Positions 49,210 to 60,073 of a DNA stretch of 64,000 nt are shown in pieces. The stretch is from Archegozetes longisetosus (taxonomy: Eukaryota; Arthropoda; Arachnida; Sarcoptiformes; Trhypochthoniidae). The notes below the pieces were generated by a model. The model had not been told where the DNA came from and did no database searches. It was given only the letters and a program-made list of their open reading frames with translations. Within the stretch, counting starts at the first letter, position 1. Every line of letters starts with the position of its first letter. The DNA lies in contig JAEMBT020000005.1 of NCBI GenBank assembly GCA_018873245.2, positions 9,286,001 through 9,350,000 on the forward strand, in the 5' to 3' direction. The position numbers were made by a program, and so were the translations under genes.

Positions 49210-51633
49210 ATGTTAAATCTGATCAGAAAATTTTTAATATCACTTTCTTTGCACAAAATCGGAAGATTAACTGCTTTAATCTTTCTATTGTATCAAATTG
49301 TTGATTTAACTTACCATTATTATCAAAAAGAAACTGTTATTATGTTGAAATATGAGAGAGTACAACAAGCATTTCCTTCGATTACACTTTGTTTGGATTC
49401 CTTTCAATATCAAATAAAACGAAAGTATAGTACTCATCAAAGAATATTTAGTTTTTTCGCAAATTCTATTGATTGTAAATATTCAAGTAAAGATTCATTA
49501 TACTCTAAAACTTTCATTAAATGTGAAGAAAAGTATCAGTTGCTAAAAACTGTTACACCTTTCTCTTCACATTGTATAACATTTTTCAGTCTATTATTTG
49601 GGGACAATAAAACGCTTATATATGAAATGAATATTCAACTTCATATAGAGAATAAACTAAGACTACGTGGTCTCATACATAATTCGCGGTCTCCGCCAAA
49701 TTTTTTTCAACATCCAATCATATTCAGACCTGGATATTATTATATTATCGAATTATTTTCATTCAAAGAGCATTTGTTGGAATTTCCCTATCAAACAAAC
49801 TGCTTTGATTATCAAAAACATGTTACGGATTCTAAAGATTTTCATTCACAAGAGGACTGTTTAGTCAAACATTTGAAAGAAAAGGAACATCAAAAGTGTA
49901 AATGCAATCGGAAATGGTTTTATAGTGAACTTGATTCAAATGACACAAAAGTTTGCAACGACTTCAAATGTAATATCAAGTTCGACAGAAGAGATCTGAA
50001 CAAAGTTTGTAAAGAGAGCTGTTATAATGAATATTATGGTACAAGGGTTAAAGGTGTGAATAAATATGGATATGCAGACGAAACAGTGATATATTTAATT
50101 AAAGGAGATGATCAAGAAATTACTCATTTTCATTATCCTAAAATGGATTTCATAGCTTATGTTTGTTCCATTGGAGCATTATCTTCAATGTGGTTTGGAG
50201 TAAATTTTGCACAGTCTGCTCATATAATTATCATGAAATTTATTGTGTCAATGAGAAAAATATTTGAATTTTTGACAAATAATTATATACTTTCTCTCTG
50301 TGTGAATTTGAATAGAAAAGAAAATTTAACCAAGTTGTTTAAATATTCATTGACTATAGTATTTTTGATTCTTATGTTACTCCAGATTATTCAGGTTTCT
50401 GAGTTATTTTTGAGATATGAAATCATAATGCGTCTGGATGTCGTTCATGCGAAGGTGTTACCATTTACTAGATTTATATTTTTTCCTTATACAAAAGAAA
50501 TCTATGCCAAGATTCAGCCAAATGTGGTTTCAAGAGAGAAAATAATAATTGAAAACAATACAATAAGAAGCAAGCAAAAATATAAAATGATTGATGAACT
50601 ATATAGAGGATATTTATTTGAAATGTTACAACACAAGGAAATCCAGAAATTTTATCATACCATCAGTTATAAAGATTTAATAAAATCTTGCAAAATTGTG
50701 ATCGGAAGCAATTATATGAACTGTCCTGAAGCCAATATTAATTGTTTATTTTATAAAAAGGGTATGTTTCTCTCATTTGAATTTTTCGGGGATAATAATG
50801 GTAGTTTTGTACAAGTAGTTCATAATCATAGTATTCAGAATGATTTGCAAGAAGTAAGACTTGAAATTGGAAACATGGAACCGGTATCAGTTCAGTTAGT
50901 TTCCTCTGAACTTAAACCGGCCGGAACAAGTTTATTACTCTTTAAGAAGAATACAGAGAATAATATTTATTATCATTCGCTTTCTATACAAAACTTGCAA
51001 ACTTCAGAACATTTGTGTGATAATAGAAACAATGATAATTTGATATATAAAATAAGTGATGATTGCTCTGAAAAATACTTTCTCAATTCAATTAAAAATG
51101 GTTTAATTTGTATTCCCATGAAACAAATAACATTTGCCATGTATTTGAAGGAAATCGAAACAGAAGAAATCAGTTTTTGCAATCAAACAATAGAGTTAAA
51201 TAACACTATCATAAATCAATTCAAAGATGAGTGTAAAAGAAATTGCTCAACTAAACGTAATTGCAATTCAGTTATATATGAGACAAATATCAAGACATCA
51301 TCGATTAGAAATTCAACTAAACTTAACTTAGTTCCAGTCAATTTTCCTCACTTCATTTTTACTGAGACATCAAAATCAGATGTCAATCAATTGATTTATA
51401 ACTTGGGAGGAATTATGAGCTTGTGGATTGGTTTATCACCAATTTCAATGGTAGAGTTGCTTAAGAACATTTTTAATTCAATAAATGAATTCAGAATAAA
51501 CTTTAATTCATCTAAATCTTCTGACAGAATATTTATAACTCTTTTCAATTTTAAATTCAAACAATTGTTTAACTATTTGATCAATTCAACTATTGCTTTA
51601 ATGTTATCCTTAAAAATGTATACAATTTATTGA
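49210..51633 (+). CDS. DEG/ENaC channel with two tandem units, 807 aa, single exon
   Basis: One uninterrupted frame. An in-frame TAA at 49201 precedes the first ATG at 49210. Unit 1: TM1 near residues 18-36, FPSITLCLD at about 54-62, a Cys-rich ectodomain (CKCNRKWFY, CNDFKCNIKF, VCKESCYNEYYG) and TM2 near 313-338 (CSIGALSSMWFGVNFAQSAH). Unit 2 starts at once: TM1 near 375-400 (YSLTIVFLILMLLQIIQVSE), an ectodomain with Cys in CKRNCSTKRNCNSVIY, and TM2 near 723-755 with the family signature GGIMSLWIGLSPISMVELL. A further hydrophobic stretch ends the protein. DEG/ENaC subunits are trimeric sodium or cation channels gated by ligands, peptides or force; the usual length is 450-600 aa with one TM1-TM2 pair. 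The pore G-x-S is G-L-S in unit 2 but G-V-N in unit 1, and the conserved Glu after TM2 is kept only in unit 2. The whole chain looks intact. Confidence 0.85.
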   Translation: MLNLIRKFLISLSLHKIGRLTALIFLLYQIVDLTYHYYQKETVIMLKYERVQQAFPSITLCLDSFQYQIKRKYSTHQRIFSFFANSIDCKYSSKDSLYSKTFIKCEEKYQLLKTVTPFSSHCITFFSLLFGDNKTLIYEMNIQLHIENKLRLRGLIHNSRSPPNFFQHPIIFRPGYYYIIELFSFKEHLLEFPYQTNCFDYQKHVTDSKDFHSQEDCLVKHLKEKEHQKCKCNRKWFYSELDSNDTKVCNDFKCNIKFDRRDLNKVCKESCYNEYYGTRVKGVNKYGYADETVIYLIKGDDQEITHFHYPKMDFIAYVCSIGALSSMWFGVNFAQSAHIIIMKFIVSMRKIFEFLTNNYILSLCVNLNRKENLTKLFKYSLTIVFLILMLLQIIQVSELFLRYEIIMRLDVVHAKVLPFTRFIFFPYTKEIYAKIQPNVVSREKIIIENNTIRSKQKYKMIDELYRGYLFEMLQHKEIQKFYHTISYKDLIKSCKIVIGSNYMNCPEANINCLFYKKGMFLSFEFFGDNNGSFVQVVHNHSIQNDLQEVRLEIGNMEPVSVQLVSSELKPAGTSLLLFKKNTENNIYYHSLSIQNLQTSEHLCDNRNNDNLIYKISDDCSEKYFLNSIKNGLICIPMKQITFAMYLKEIETEEISFCNQTIELNNTIINQFKDECKRNCSTKRNCNSVIYETNIKTSSIRNSTKLNLVPVNFPHFIFTETSKSDVNQLIYNLGGIMSLWIGLSPISMVELLKNIFNSINEFRINFNSSKSSDRIFITLFNFKFKQLFNYLINSTIALMLSLKMYTIY

Positions 51634-51736
51634 CATGCAAATTTTTGCAACCAATTAAATATTTGTATAATTTAATTTAATTTAACATAATTGATATCAA
51701 AAATTATCTATCAGAAAATTGATAATATATTATGAA

Positions 51737-52349
51737 TAGGGGTGCAAAAATATGCTTTTATTTTTCAGAAATATGTATGCAAATATGCCTTTAAAACTTG
51801 CGAAATAGGCACTTAAATATGCATTAGAAGGAACATAAAAAGACAATATGATACAAAATATATCTAATTAATAAGATTAGAAATTATTCTTGTTGCATTT
51901 AACTACAACGTACATCTTTAGGTTTTCACTTTTAAATTTTAGTCTATTTGTTCTTAATATATTTTTATGCCCACTGAAGATTCTCTCAACATTATATTGA
52001 GTTACTGTTGCACACTTGAGATACCCAGTATCATCAGCTTATAAGTTTTTATCCAATAGAGATGAAAATGTGAATCCCAATCCCATCTTTTATGGGAATG
52101 GAAGCAAAAATTTTGAGAATTCTCTATTATTCAACTCTTCCAGTGATAAATTCTTTCCGTTTAACAACTCAGAGATTATTTTAAGTGTTTTATATCCAAA
52201 GATTTTGCCCAAAGCTTCACAAAATTTTTGATAAACTGATCAAATTATTTAAAATATTCCATTTCATGCATTTATGTTTTTATATCCCATAAACCCTTAA
52301 ATATTCCTTTTTATGCAAATATGCATTTAACATATTTATACCACCCCTA
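51737..52349 (-). mobile_element. hAT deletion derivative, 613 bp
   Basis: The ends TAGGGGTG and CACCCCTA are flanked by the perfect octamer ATTATGAA (51729-51736 and 52350-52357). On the minus strand near 52020-51945 it keeps the hAT dimerisation motif QYNVERIFSGHKNILRTNR. It lies about 100 bp after the channel gene stop codon, so it may lie in or near its 3' untranslated region. Confidence 0.85.
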
Positions 52350-52552
52350 ATTATGAATATTGAATTAAAATATATTTTATTCACAAATTTAGAATATTTT
52401 TGTGCTGTAAAACTATATTTAAGCCGTATTTTAACTAGTTTTATTCAATTTAAAGTTAAAATAAATTTGATACCAAAGGTTTAAATTTTTATTGATGAGC
52501 TTGACTTCAATAGTTTCATTGATCACATAATGAATTGAGCTTGCGAAAAGTG

Positions 52553-52595
52553 GATAAAAAGTTGAATAAAAAGTTGAATAAAAAGTTGAATAAAA
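52553..52595. repeat. Short tandem repeat of AAAAAGTTGAAT
   Basis: Three and a half copies of a 12-bp unit. From here to 53169 nothing else is recognised. Confidence 0.7.
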
Positions 52596-53169
52596 TTTAC
52601 AAAATAATTATAAAAATTGGGATATAGCCTACTAAATAAGTGAAATAAAAGTAAGGAAAAGTTGAAGAAAGTTCTTAATTAGAATATTTATACATATTAT
52701 TTATGTTTACAAGAACTAAAGAATCAAAAAGTCAATAGAAAGCTAAAAAGATTGTTTTTAGGATATTTTTTGATTCATAAGCATCTTGAGTCAAAGTTAA
52801 ACATAACGCTATTTTAGTGACTGAAAATTTCTAATCAATTGGTAGGTTCAAAGCCAAAGTTTTGTTATAAATTAAAAAAAATACTATTACTAAGCAGATA
52901 AAAAATTGTTTAGTTTTTTTTGAGTACCTGGAAAGACCATAAATAACTTTTTCACTTCTTAAGAAATTCTAATGGTTAGCAAATTTATATTAATATAAGC
53001 AAAATACAAAAAATATAATTCAGAATTTAAAGAACTTGAATGAGACCTCAAATATTTTATGAATGATACATAAAAGTTTGTCTGATTGCAAAACAAATGG
53101 AAAGTCTAACCAAAGATTTGGATAATTTAATGATCTTTACAATTGTCTTCATTTCTGATTGGTTGTTTT

Positions 53170-53370
53170 TAGTGTTCGAAAATTTCTAGAAATTATCTTT
53201 TGATGAGAAAATTTCTAGGAAGTTTCTAGAAATATTTCTATGGTAAAGAAATTTTCTTTTAATGAACCTCTCATAGAAATATGGGAAGCTCATCAAAAGA
53301 AAGTTTCTCGATTTTTGACGATAAATTACCTCTCGATAAAATTTCTTGAAATTTTATTTTTACAACACTA
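53170..53370. mobile_element. TAGTGTT-family MITE, complete copy
   Basis: The ends TAGTGTT and AACACTA are flanked by the perfect octamer GTTGTTTT (53162-53169 and 53371-53378), as for hAT elements. The interior is rich in TTTCTAGAAA-type palindromes. Related copies lie at 21816-22345 and 62500-62600. Confidence 0.8.
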
Positions 53371-53779
53371 GTTGTTTTCCTTTTAGTCTAGATACTATTA
53401 TGCAATCTTATTAAATAATATCTAATCGATGAAGAATAAGTAGCCCACCAAATAATCTTTCTTAAAGACATCATCATTGTTAGCAACTTAATTTAATTTT
53501 AAGTTAAATCTACAAGGTTGATTAACTGATTGAGCCCACGGGAGATGCAATCTTCCAGTTACCAAAATTTCTTGGGACTAATATTAATATTTGTATCTTC
53601 AGAATAAATTACTTTATTTGTATTATGAATGATCTTTATAAGTTTTAATATATTTGAAATTAAGTTCTATGAAAATAAAGTGTCTTCCCGGTAGGATTGT
53701 AGATTTTGGGCACCGCCCACTTTTCGTGACCCCATCCACACAATATATATACCGTTGGATTCAGCATCTAAAGTTACAA

Positions 53780-53808
53780 GTATATATATATATATATATA
53801 CGCGCGCG
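53780..53808. repeat. Alternating TA then CG tract
   Basis: G(TA)10 is followed by (CG)4, 29 bp of strict purine-pyrimidine alternation, then a G-rich run. It lies about 150 bp past the stop codon of the ionotropic receptor gene. Confidence 0.85.
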
Positions 53809-53953
53809 GGGGAGGGGTAGCTGTGAAAAAATTTTCGGCTTCATGTAATCGAATTTTTTTGTACTATACATTATTATTTATTGTAAGTTATCAAGAATTC
53901 AATACTATTTCAATAAAATAGAATATTAATAAAATTAAAGCAACTTTTAAAGT

Positions 53954-56900
53954 TTAATTTAGTTTTACTAAATTTTGAGACTTTTGCTTTTCGTTCTTAT
54001 AACGTAAATATAATCTTTTAAGTGTTTCAAATGCTATTACTTCACAAATTAATACTATCAAAGCTATCAATACTATAATAAAATAGATTTGAAATATTGT
54101 CGATGTATGTGATAGATAAAATGAGAAAACATCAAAGTTATCTGGAGATAATTTTTGATTACTATCTACAATACATTTTATTGTATAATTAAAAGTCTTT
54201 AGTATCAATCGATTGAAAATTCCATTGGAACTCAAGTAAAATGTTACATCATCAACATATTTAAATAGTTTTGGATAATTAATATTTGTTTGGTGACTGA
54301 TCATAAGTACAAATTGTGTCGGAGAAAATAGCTGTTTACCTGAAAAAGATTTATTAGAAAAGGTTATATTAAAGCCGATGGTTTTTCGGTCAATATTAGT
54401 TAAAGTATCTAGAGATAATTGAAAAAATTTTGCTCTATAGTTTAAATAATAGAATGATGTGTTGAGATCTAGATCAGTGATTGCTAACCTTTTAGTGACA
54501 AAGAGCTTAAAAATTCGGCCCTTGAGCTTAAGGGCCAGTAAAGAATCGCGACAAAAACAAATTTATTTTTAGTTCAAAGTTTACTGAAATAGAGATTATT
54601 TATTTGAAAATTTCCATGCTTGACATTGTCTTTTAGCAATAACTACATCAATGTTAGATTAGATAAAGTTTTAATTGTTTGAGTGAAGCATATTAATAAT
54701 GAATTGTTGTGAAACTAATAATTTCAAGTTTTTTTCACATGAATTAATAGCTCTTCTCACTGATCTTAATATTATTTAATAATTCACTTGAATTAAAGAC
54801 TTGATGAGGCAAATAGAAATTATATGAATTTTCAAATTTAGTGTTTCATAAGGTTCTCGTATTCATTTTTTAGGCACTTTTCATAGATATCAGGATTGCA
54901 GTTTTAGAAAATTAATAATATATTATTAATGATTCCCCCAAAAATTGCATGATTGAAATTTAATATAAATTTGACTCTTACTTTCATTATGGAAACTTTT
55001 TTAAGTTTTATAAGAAAATCAATTTGAGTTTTTAATTAAAGGGATAAAACTATTATATTTATCTAGAGTGACAAAGAACCAAAATAATCAATCGATGGAT
55101 CGGATCCGGCCCCGGGTTGGCAATTACTGGTCTAGGCCATTGTTTTACTAAAGGCGAAAAAATTTGTTGCTCACGAAGTATTCAAAACACAATAGAAAAG
55201 AAATTTTAATACTGACGAATCTGTATATAATACTAAGAACTATATTAAAACTGTTATCAGCATTTTTTACATTTTCATGATAATTGGGGCATTTTTTGTT
55301 ATCTGGTTAACATCACAGACCACGAAACTAAAAATGGGAAACTTTGATCTAGATTAAAGGTGTCATTTGTCAGGGCTGATTTAGATACATCGCAATAAAA
55401 TCGTTAATAAATGCTAGTTTATACATAAATTTTGCACGTAATGCTTAGTTATAGCAGCGTTCGGCAGCTAGTGGCCAAGGGTAGGATTCGATCAGACCGA
55501 TCATTTTTTTATCCTCAAGACTTTTCAGAATTATAACGAGAGTATGTATTTTTAGACTGAAATAATGAGAATTTAGCACTTTATGTGATAATCTTGCACA
55601 AGTTATTAGCATTAGGTATTCTCGTGATAGGACTTTATCCTTCACTCGAGTTTCACTAGCAGAATTCTATTTATTACAACGTGAATTTGTAGCAATTCTG
55701 CTCAATTAGCATTTTTACACGTCTATTTTGGCCTGTGAGATGAGATACAATGTCGATCACTGGATTATAGTATTGCTTCAATATATCAAATATGTGCAGC
55801 TTTAAACTTCCTGAAAAATATAATCGAAGTAGAAGATATTTATTTGAAATTTGGTAACTTATTAAACCTTAGTTGCGTCTAACCTACATAAATGAAAAAT
55901 TCTAACTTATCCTTTAGCTTAAGGTTAGTGTTTCAAAATCGACTGATCTTCTATGAATAGAAGATAAATAGGAATAAAAATTCATGCTTCTAAATAGGAT
56001 TTTCTGTTTCTCGAATTAGCTACTTTTCAATGTTATTGAGTCGTGAAGAATAAATAAAAAATATTGATATATAACAAGTCCATTACCCAAATACAGTCTA
56101 GCATTTGTATTGCTTAGACACATATTAGTCGCCAAACCATACAAGCTGACAACACTTCCAATGATTGCTTTTTTACCATTAATCACATCTGACATCATTT
56201 CACTACTATGTAGTTCTTCAGATGAAACTAAATTATCTTTAATTTTTTGCCAAACTTTCTTATAGAGTTCAACATTATTCTTCTCAAATAATTGCATTTC
56301 AAACGAGCCTTTAATTACAACGGGAATTATATGATCTTTTGTTAAAAGTTTTTCGAGTGAATCAATATTTGTTATTTCAGATCCAATGATGATTGAAGTG
56401 CCGATTAATGCAGAAAGCATTGTAGTTATGAATAAAGCAGTTATTGATGTGATAAATACTACTTTGCGATCAATTGAAAATAAGGTCATTCTTGATAACC
56501 CATTGCCTCTCAAGTAAAAAATTGACAATAATATCCATAGACTTTTAGGTAATACAATAAAAAATCTGTAAATAATTTTAAAAGTTTCGATAACAAAATT
56601 TTAAACTTCAAAAATAATTCTTAATTTCTGTAAAAACCTCTTTTTGGTCAAATTTTCGGCAGATCTGAATTGCGTCGATAGTGCTGTTGTAATACTTAAT
56701 ACTATAAGAGCTATTACTATAAGAAACCATATTTTATCCTGAAGTAAAATTATTACTGGTTCAAAAATATCGATTTTCTGATTATCGGAGTAAGCGGACA
56801 ATATAGTGATTCCATCACTAAATAACGGTCTAGTGAAGGGTGAAACCAAACTTCTCTGATATGTTAGTGCTAGTGGACCTAACGCTAGATCTGTTTGATT

Positions 56901-57645
56901 TTTCTGCAGCAAACCAACCATTCCTGTGAATTTGAAATCAATGGCTTACTCACCTTAATATATTTAGAAGAGAGCAAAATTGTTGTAGCACGAGCTAACT
57001 TTCCAGTTTATTTAATATTATTTATTAGGTGCTGATTGTGTACTACTTGTGGCTTTAATTATCATATAAAATATATGGCATTATTGATTAGCTCGTAGTT
57101 TAAAAATGCTACCGTTAAAGTATACTAAAACTGGCTTATTTGTGTCATAACTCAAAATTCAACGAAAGATTTTGAATATCATTTTAAAACTAATTAATAT
57201 AACTCAAAGTCAAGTTATTAGATAAAATTTACAGAAAATATTTTCATAATTGAGCATTTTTACGGACTTTAGATTTGTAATCGAATACAAAGCTGAAAAT
57301 AAATATTTTTGTATTAACACTGTTCTAAGTAGTCCTGAGAATTACACCCTATAACAATTTTCTATGAGTTTGAGTTGTATTAACTCTAGTTTTAAATCAA
57401 AACGATCGTGATTTTGAACAATATAATCAAGCGCTAGAATTCAATGTCATACCAGTCCATGAATTATTATTTTGGAAATACATCCCCCATTGCTGATCAC
57501 TAGCACGTACAAGTTTGCTATTGAAATGATTTTTTGAAAGAATATTTAAGACTTCTCTCATTGGACCTGTTAGTATCCATTCTTGAGTTTCATAATCCCA
57601 ATGAATATCAGCACCCGTCCATTTTTCAACAGAAACCTTAACCAT
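53954..57645 (-). CDS. Ionotropic receptor (divergent iGluR family), four exons
   Basis: Exons: 57645-57453, 56923-56638, 56565-56087 and 54339-53954, giving 447 aa. Introns of 529, 72 and 1747 nt are GT-AG with phases 1, 2 and 1; the joins restore WTGMVGLL, KKRFFIVLPKSLW and ARLYLGKQLFSPTQF. S1 half of the ligand domain: SWTGMVGLL and GPLALTYQRSLVSPFTRPL, keeping the Arg (88) that binds the ligand carboxylate in glutamate receptors. M1 is near 129-147, the pore loop and M3 near 167-215, S2 from IDSLEKLLTKDHIIPVVIKG through INYPKLFKYVDDVTFYL, and M4 near 401-422. The SYTANLAAFLT gate motif of iGluRs is replaced by FITTMLSALIGTS, so this is a divergent receptor of IR type. No amino-terminal domain is visible, and an upstream signal-peptide exon may be missing: the ATG at 57645 is the first in the open stretch but not proven. 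Without the 72-nt intron an in-frame stop (56601) would truncate it. Confidence 0.85.
54475..55129. mobile_element. hAT element in the last intron of the receptor gene
   Basis: The ends CAGTGATTGCTAACCT and GGGTTGGCAATTACTG are inverted. The flanking octamers ATCTAGAT (54467-54474) and GTCTAGGC (55130-55137) match at five of eight bases and resemble the nTCTAGAn target preference of Charlie-type hAT elements. 655 bp, no transposase frame. It lies 135 bp upstream of the start of the last exon. Confidence 0.75.
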
Positions 57646-58694
57646 AATTTGTAATAACAAATATTGAATCTATCGCTTAATGATATATTGAAATATTTTA
57701 TTTAATTCTCTTACGTTTAAACATGGTTCCATTTTACTAGTTGCCACAAAGCTTTAAGGCTAATTAGAGTCCAAGGCAATTAATACTTTAATGACTGAGT
57801 CTTGAAAACATTTAAGATGACACATACACGTCATTTATAATAGACTTCAAAGTCTTTAAAAAATTTTTAAAAGTTATTAATTAATGATTATATGTTTCTT
57901 CTAATAAAATATTTTAGTTAATTTTTGAGACTCTATTATTAAGAAAACATAAAATCATTTTATAAAATAGGTTCGATATTCACCAGACACAACATATTAA
58001 TACTACAGAGAACATTACAGTATTTCGAAATTCAAGATCGCTATCGAAGATCAATGCTATATCAAGAATATTATGGATTACTGTTACTATTCGTTATAAT
58101 AATAATATCAATTCTCAAAGTAGCCAATAATAATAAGTATGATTGGGAAATACGTTAATACTAGCAAGAATAGTTATAGACATGAAAGGAAATAATTTAG
58201 CCAAAGACTTGAGTAAATTCAAATATTTACGACGAGCTATAGAACTGAAAGAAAATTGCTCTACTGAACACTTTAGCATGAAATCGTTGAACATTATTAT
58301 ATCACATGTTATATTAATGAACCAGAGACACATTATTATAAATAATTATTGAGCAATACCTAACTCATAATCAATATAATGAGTTTTGAAACATTGGACA
58401 ATAATAGAAAGTAAAATAATTAATAAAATATTTATGCTCTCGATAAAGAATAAAAGATACAAACCACAAAGAGAATAATCTATTCAAAGCTCGATATCTG
58501 TCTCTCTAAATAGTTAATATATATAAATCCGCACAAAAATGATGAATATCAATTAAATTTATAAACATCGATCAATACAACGGATAATAAGAATCACTTA
58601 AGTATAATTTAAAATTCAAGTTTCGATAGTTTGCTTAATATTGATTTTCTTATCATTCAAGTCTTGACTAATAACTTTATTTTCTAAAAGTTCA
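57646..58694. other. A+T-rich stretch upstream of the ionotropic receptor
   Basis: A promoter or a first (signal peptide) exon of the receptor would be expected here, but I cannot identify either. The 69-72-codon frames at 58115-58352 lie on opposite strands of the same DNA and match nothing. Confidence 0.4.
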
Positions 58695-58943
58695 AAGTGA
58701 AAAAAGTCATCATAGATTAATTTAATAGAGTGAGAATTCAACAAGTGCCAGCTCTGAGGATATGATATTCAAAACGTCAAGAAAAACAAATTATACGACA
58801 GTCTTTACTTGAAATGAGATTTTTCTTATAATTCAAAAACTACCGAATAATTTGTTTTTCTTGATATTTTGAATGTCATATCTTCGAGTTGGTATTGTTA
58901 AATTCTCACTCTATTAAATTAGTTTAAGATAACTTTTTTCACA
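58695..58943. mobile_element. Foldback MITE with roughly 100-bp arms
   Basis: AATTTAATAGAGTGAGAATT and TCAAGAAAAACAAATTAT on the left reappear inverted on the right. The arms are about 58695-58796 and 58846-58943, so about four fifths of the element is palindrome. Confidence 0.75.
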
Positions 58944-59096
58944 TTAATAAATTTTTATGATATACTTGCTTTCGAATCAAAGCTATGAATAAATCATAAG
59001 ATTTTTTCATTTTAGAGTAAACCTCATTCATTTTTTGATGGTTTACCAATGAGTAAAAATGAAATTCGACTCTAAATCCATCGATACGTTCAAGTA

Positions 59097-59221
59097 GTTA
59101 TCTCTGTAGACTTTAATACTCTATTCTCAATTTATATTGATCATTGAGTTATAAGAAAATCTTATTTCAAGTAATGATCATTATAAATCGAGAATAGAGT
59201 ATTAAAGTCTACAAGGGTAAC
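59097..59221. mobile_element. Small palindromic MITE, 125 bp
   Basis: GTAGACTTTAATACTCTATT and TGATCATT near the left recur inverted at the right; the ends are GTTATC and GGTAAC. Confidence 0.7.
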
Positions 59222-59394
59222 GATTCCCTGATATAAAGTCGAAGAAGATATCGAGTGAAAAACGATCGAATTAATAATATTGAAAACGAAAAGATCGAAT
59301 GCAACATAAGACCTAATACAATATAATTTAAATTGATTTTATTTATATATTATATTATTTTTAATCTAATTGAATTTGTTTGAGAAATTATATA

Positions 59395-60073
59395 CAGTAA
59401 AAGTTCTACATAACGAACGTTTAAGGAGTGGAAGTTTTTGTTCATTATACACGCTGTATATTATATCGAAAGCAGGAAACGGAAAATTCAGTTACAAATT
59501 TTGTACCTTTTTGAGCAATTATAACATTATTTTTGTGAGAAGCACTTGAAATTCAAATGCATTTATATATTTCTGCTATTAAATCAAATTTGTAAAGTAC
59601 CAAAAATGAGAGCTAATTTCACGCATCTCTAATTGGGATGTTTTGGTGGCTCAACACATGGTTGATAGAGATATAACTACTTATAAAAGGACAAACATGC
59701 ACCCGATTTTTCCGTTCTGTGATCGAAAATTAGATTATGCCACCTCCTAGAGCGTTTATGTTAGATAACAATGTGAAAACAATAAATCGAAGTGCTTATT
59801 TAAAATAAGCCGGCTATATTATTCTTAAAGATATTAATATATGAAATGGAGATTTTCGGGACACTGTTTTTGAAAAAATTAGTCTAAAAGCGTTTAAAAA
59901 GAATCAAAATTAGTCTAATGTTGAAAATTTGGTTTTATTACTTTTGAGAACTAATAAAAGCTCTATAAAAATGTATTTTATACCAAGTGTGTACAAACTC
60001 CATTGTACCTAAAATATGTTTGCTATTTCAAAATGTCATTTATATCGAGATTTTTTATATCGAGCTTCTACTG
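59395..60073 (+). mobile_element. pogo/Tigger-type MITE, 679 bp
   Basis: CAGTAAAAGTTCTACATAAC at the left is matched by GATATCG-like AGCTTCTACTG at the right. TA flanks both (59393-59394, 60074-60075), and CAGTA-GAAG-TC is the typical pogo/Tigger terminus. A short frame near 59738, MPPPRAFMLDNNVKTINRSA, may be a remnant of a transposase N-terminus. Confidence 0.75.

Noticed and set aside
54340..54526. Extension of the last receptor exon upstream to 54526
   Set aside because: The frame is open but runs into the hAT element; the TTTTTCAG acceptor at 54340 fits both phase and the expected protein continuity.
56601..56603. In-frame stop making the ionotropic receptor a pseudogene
   Set aside because: A 72-nt GT-AG phase-2 intron (56566-56637) removes it and restores family-typical spacing between M1 and the pore loop.
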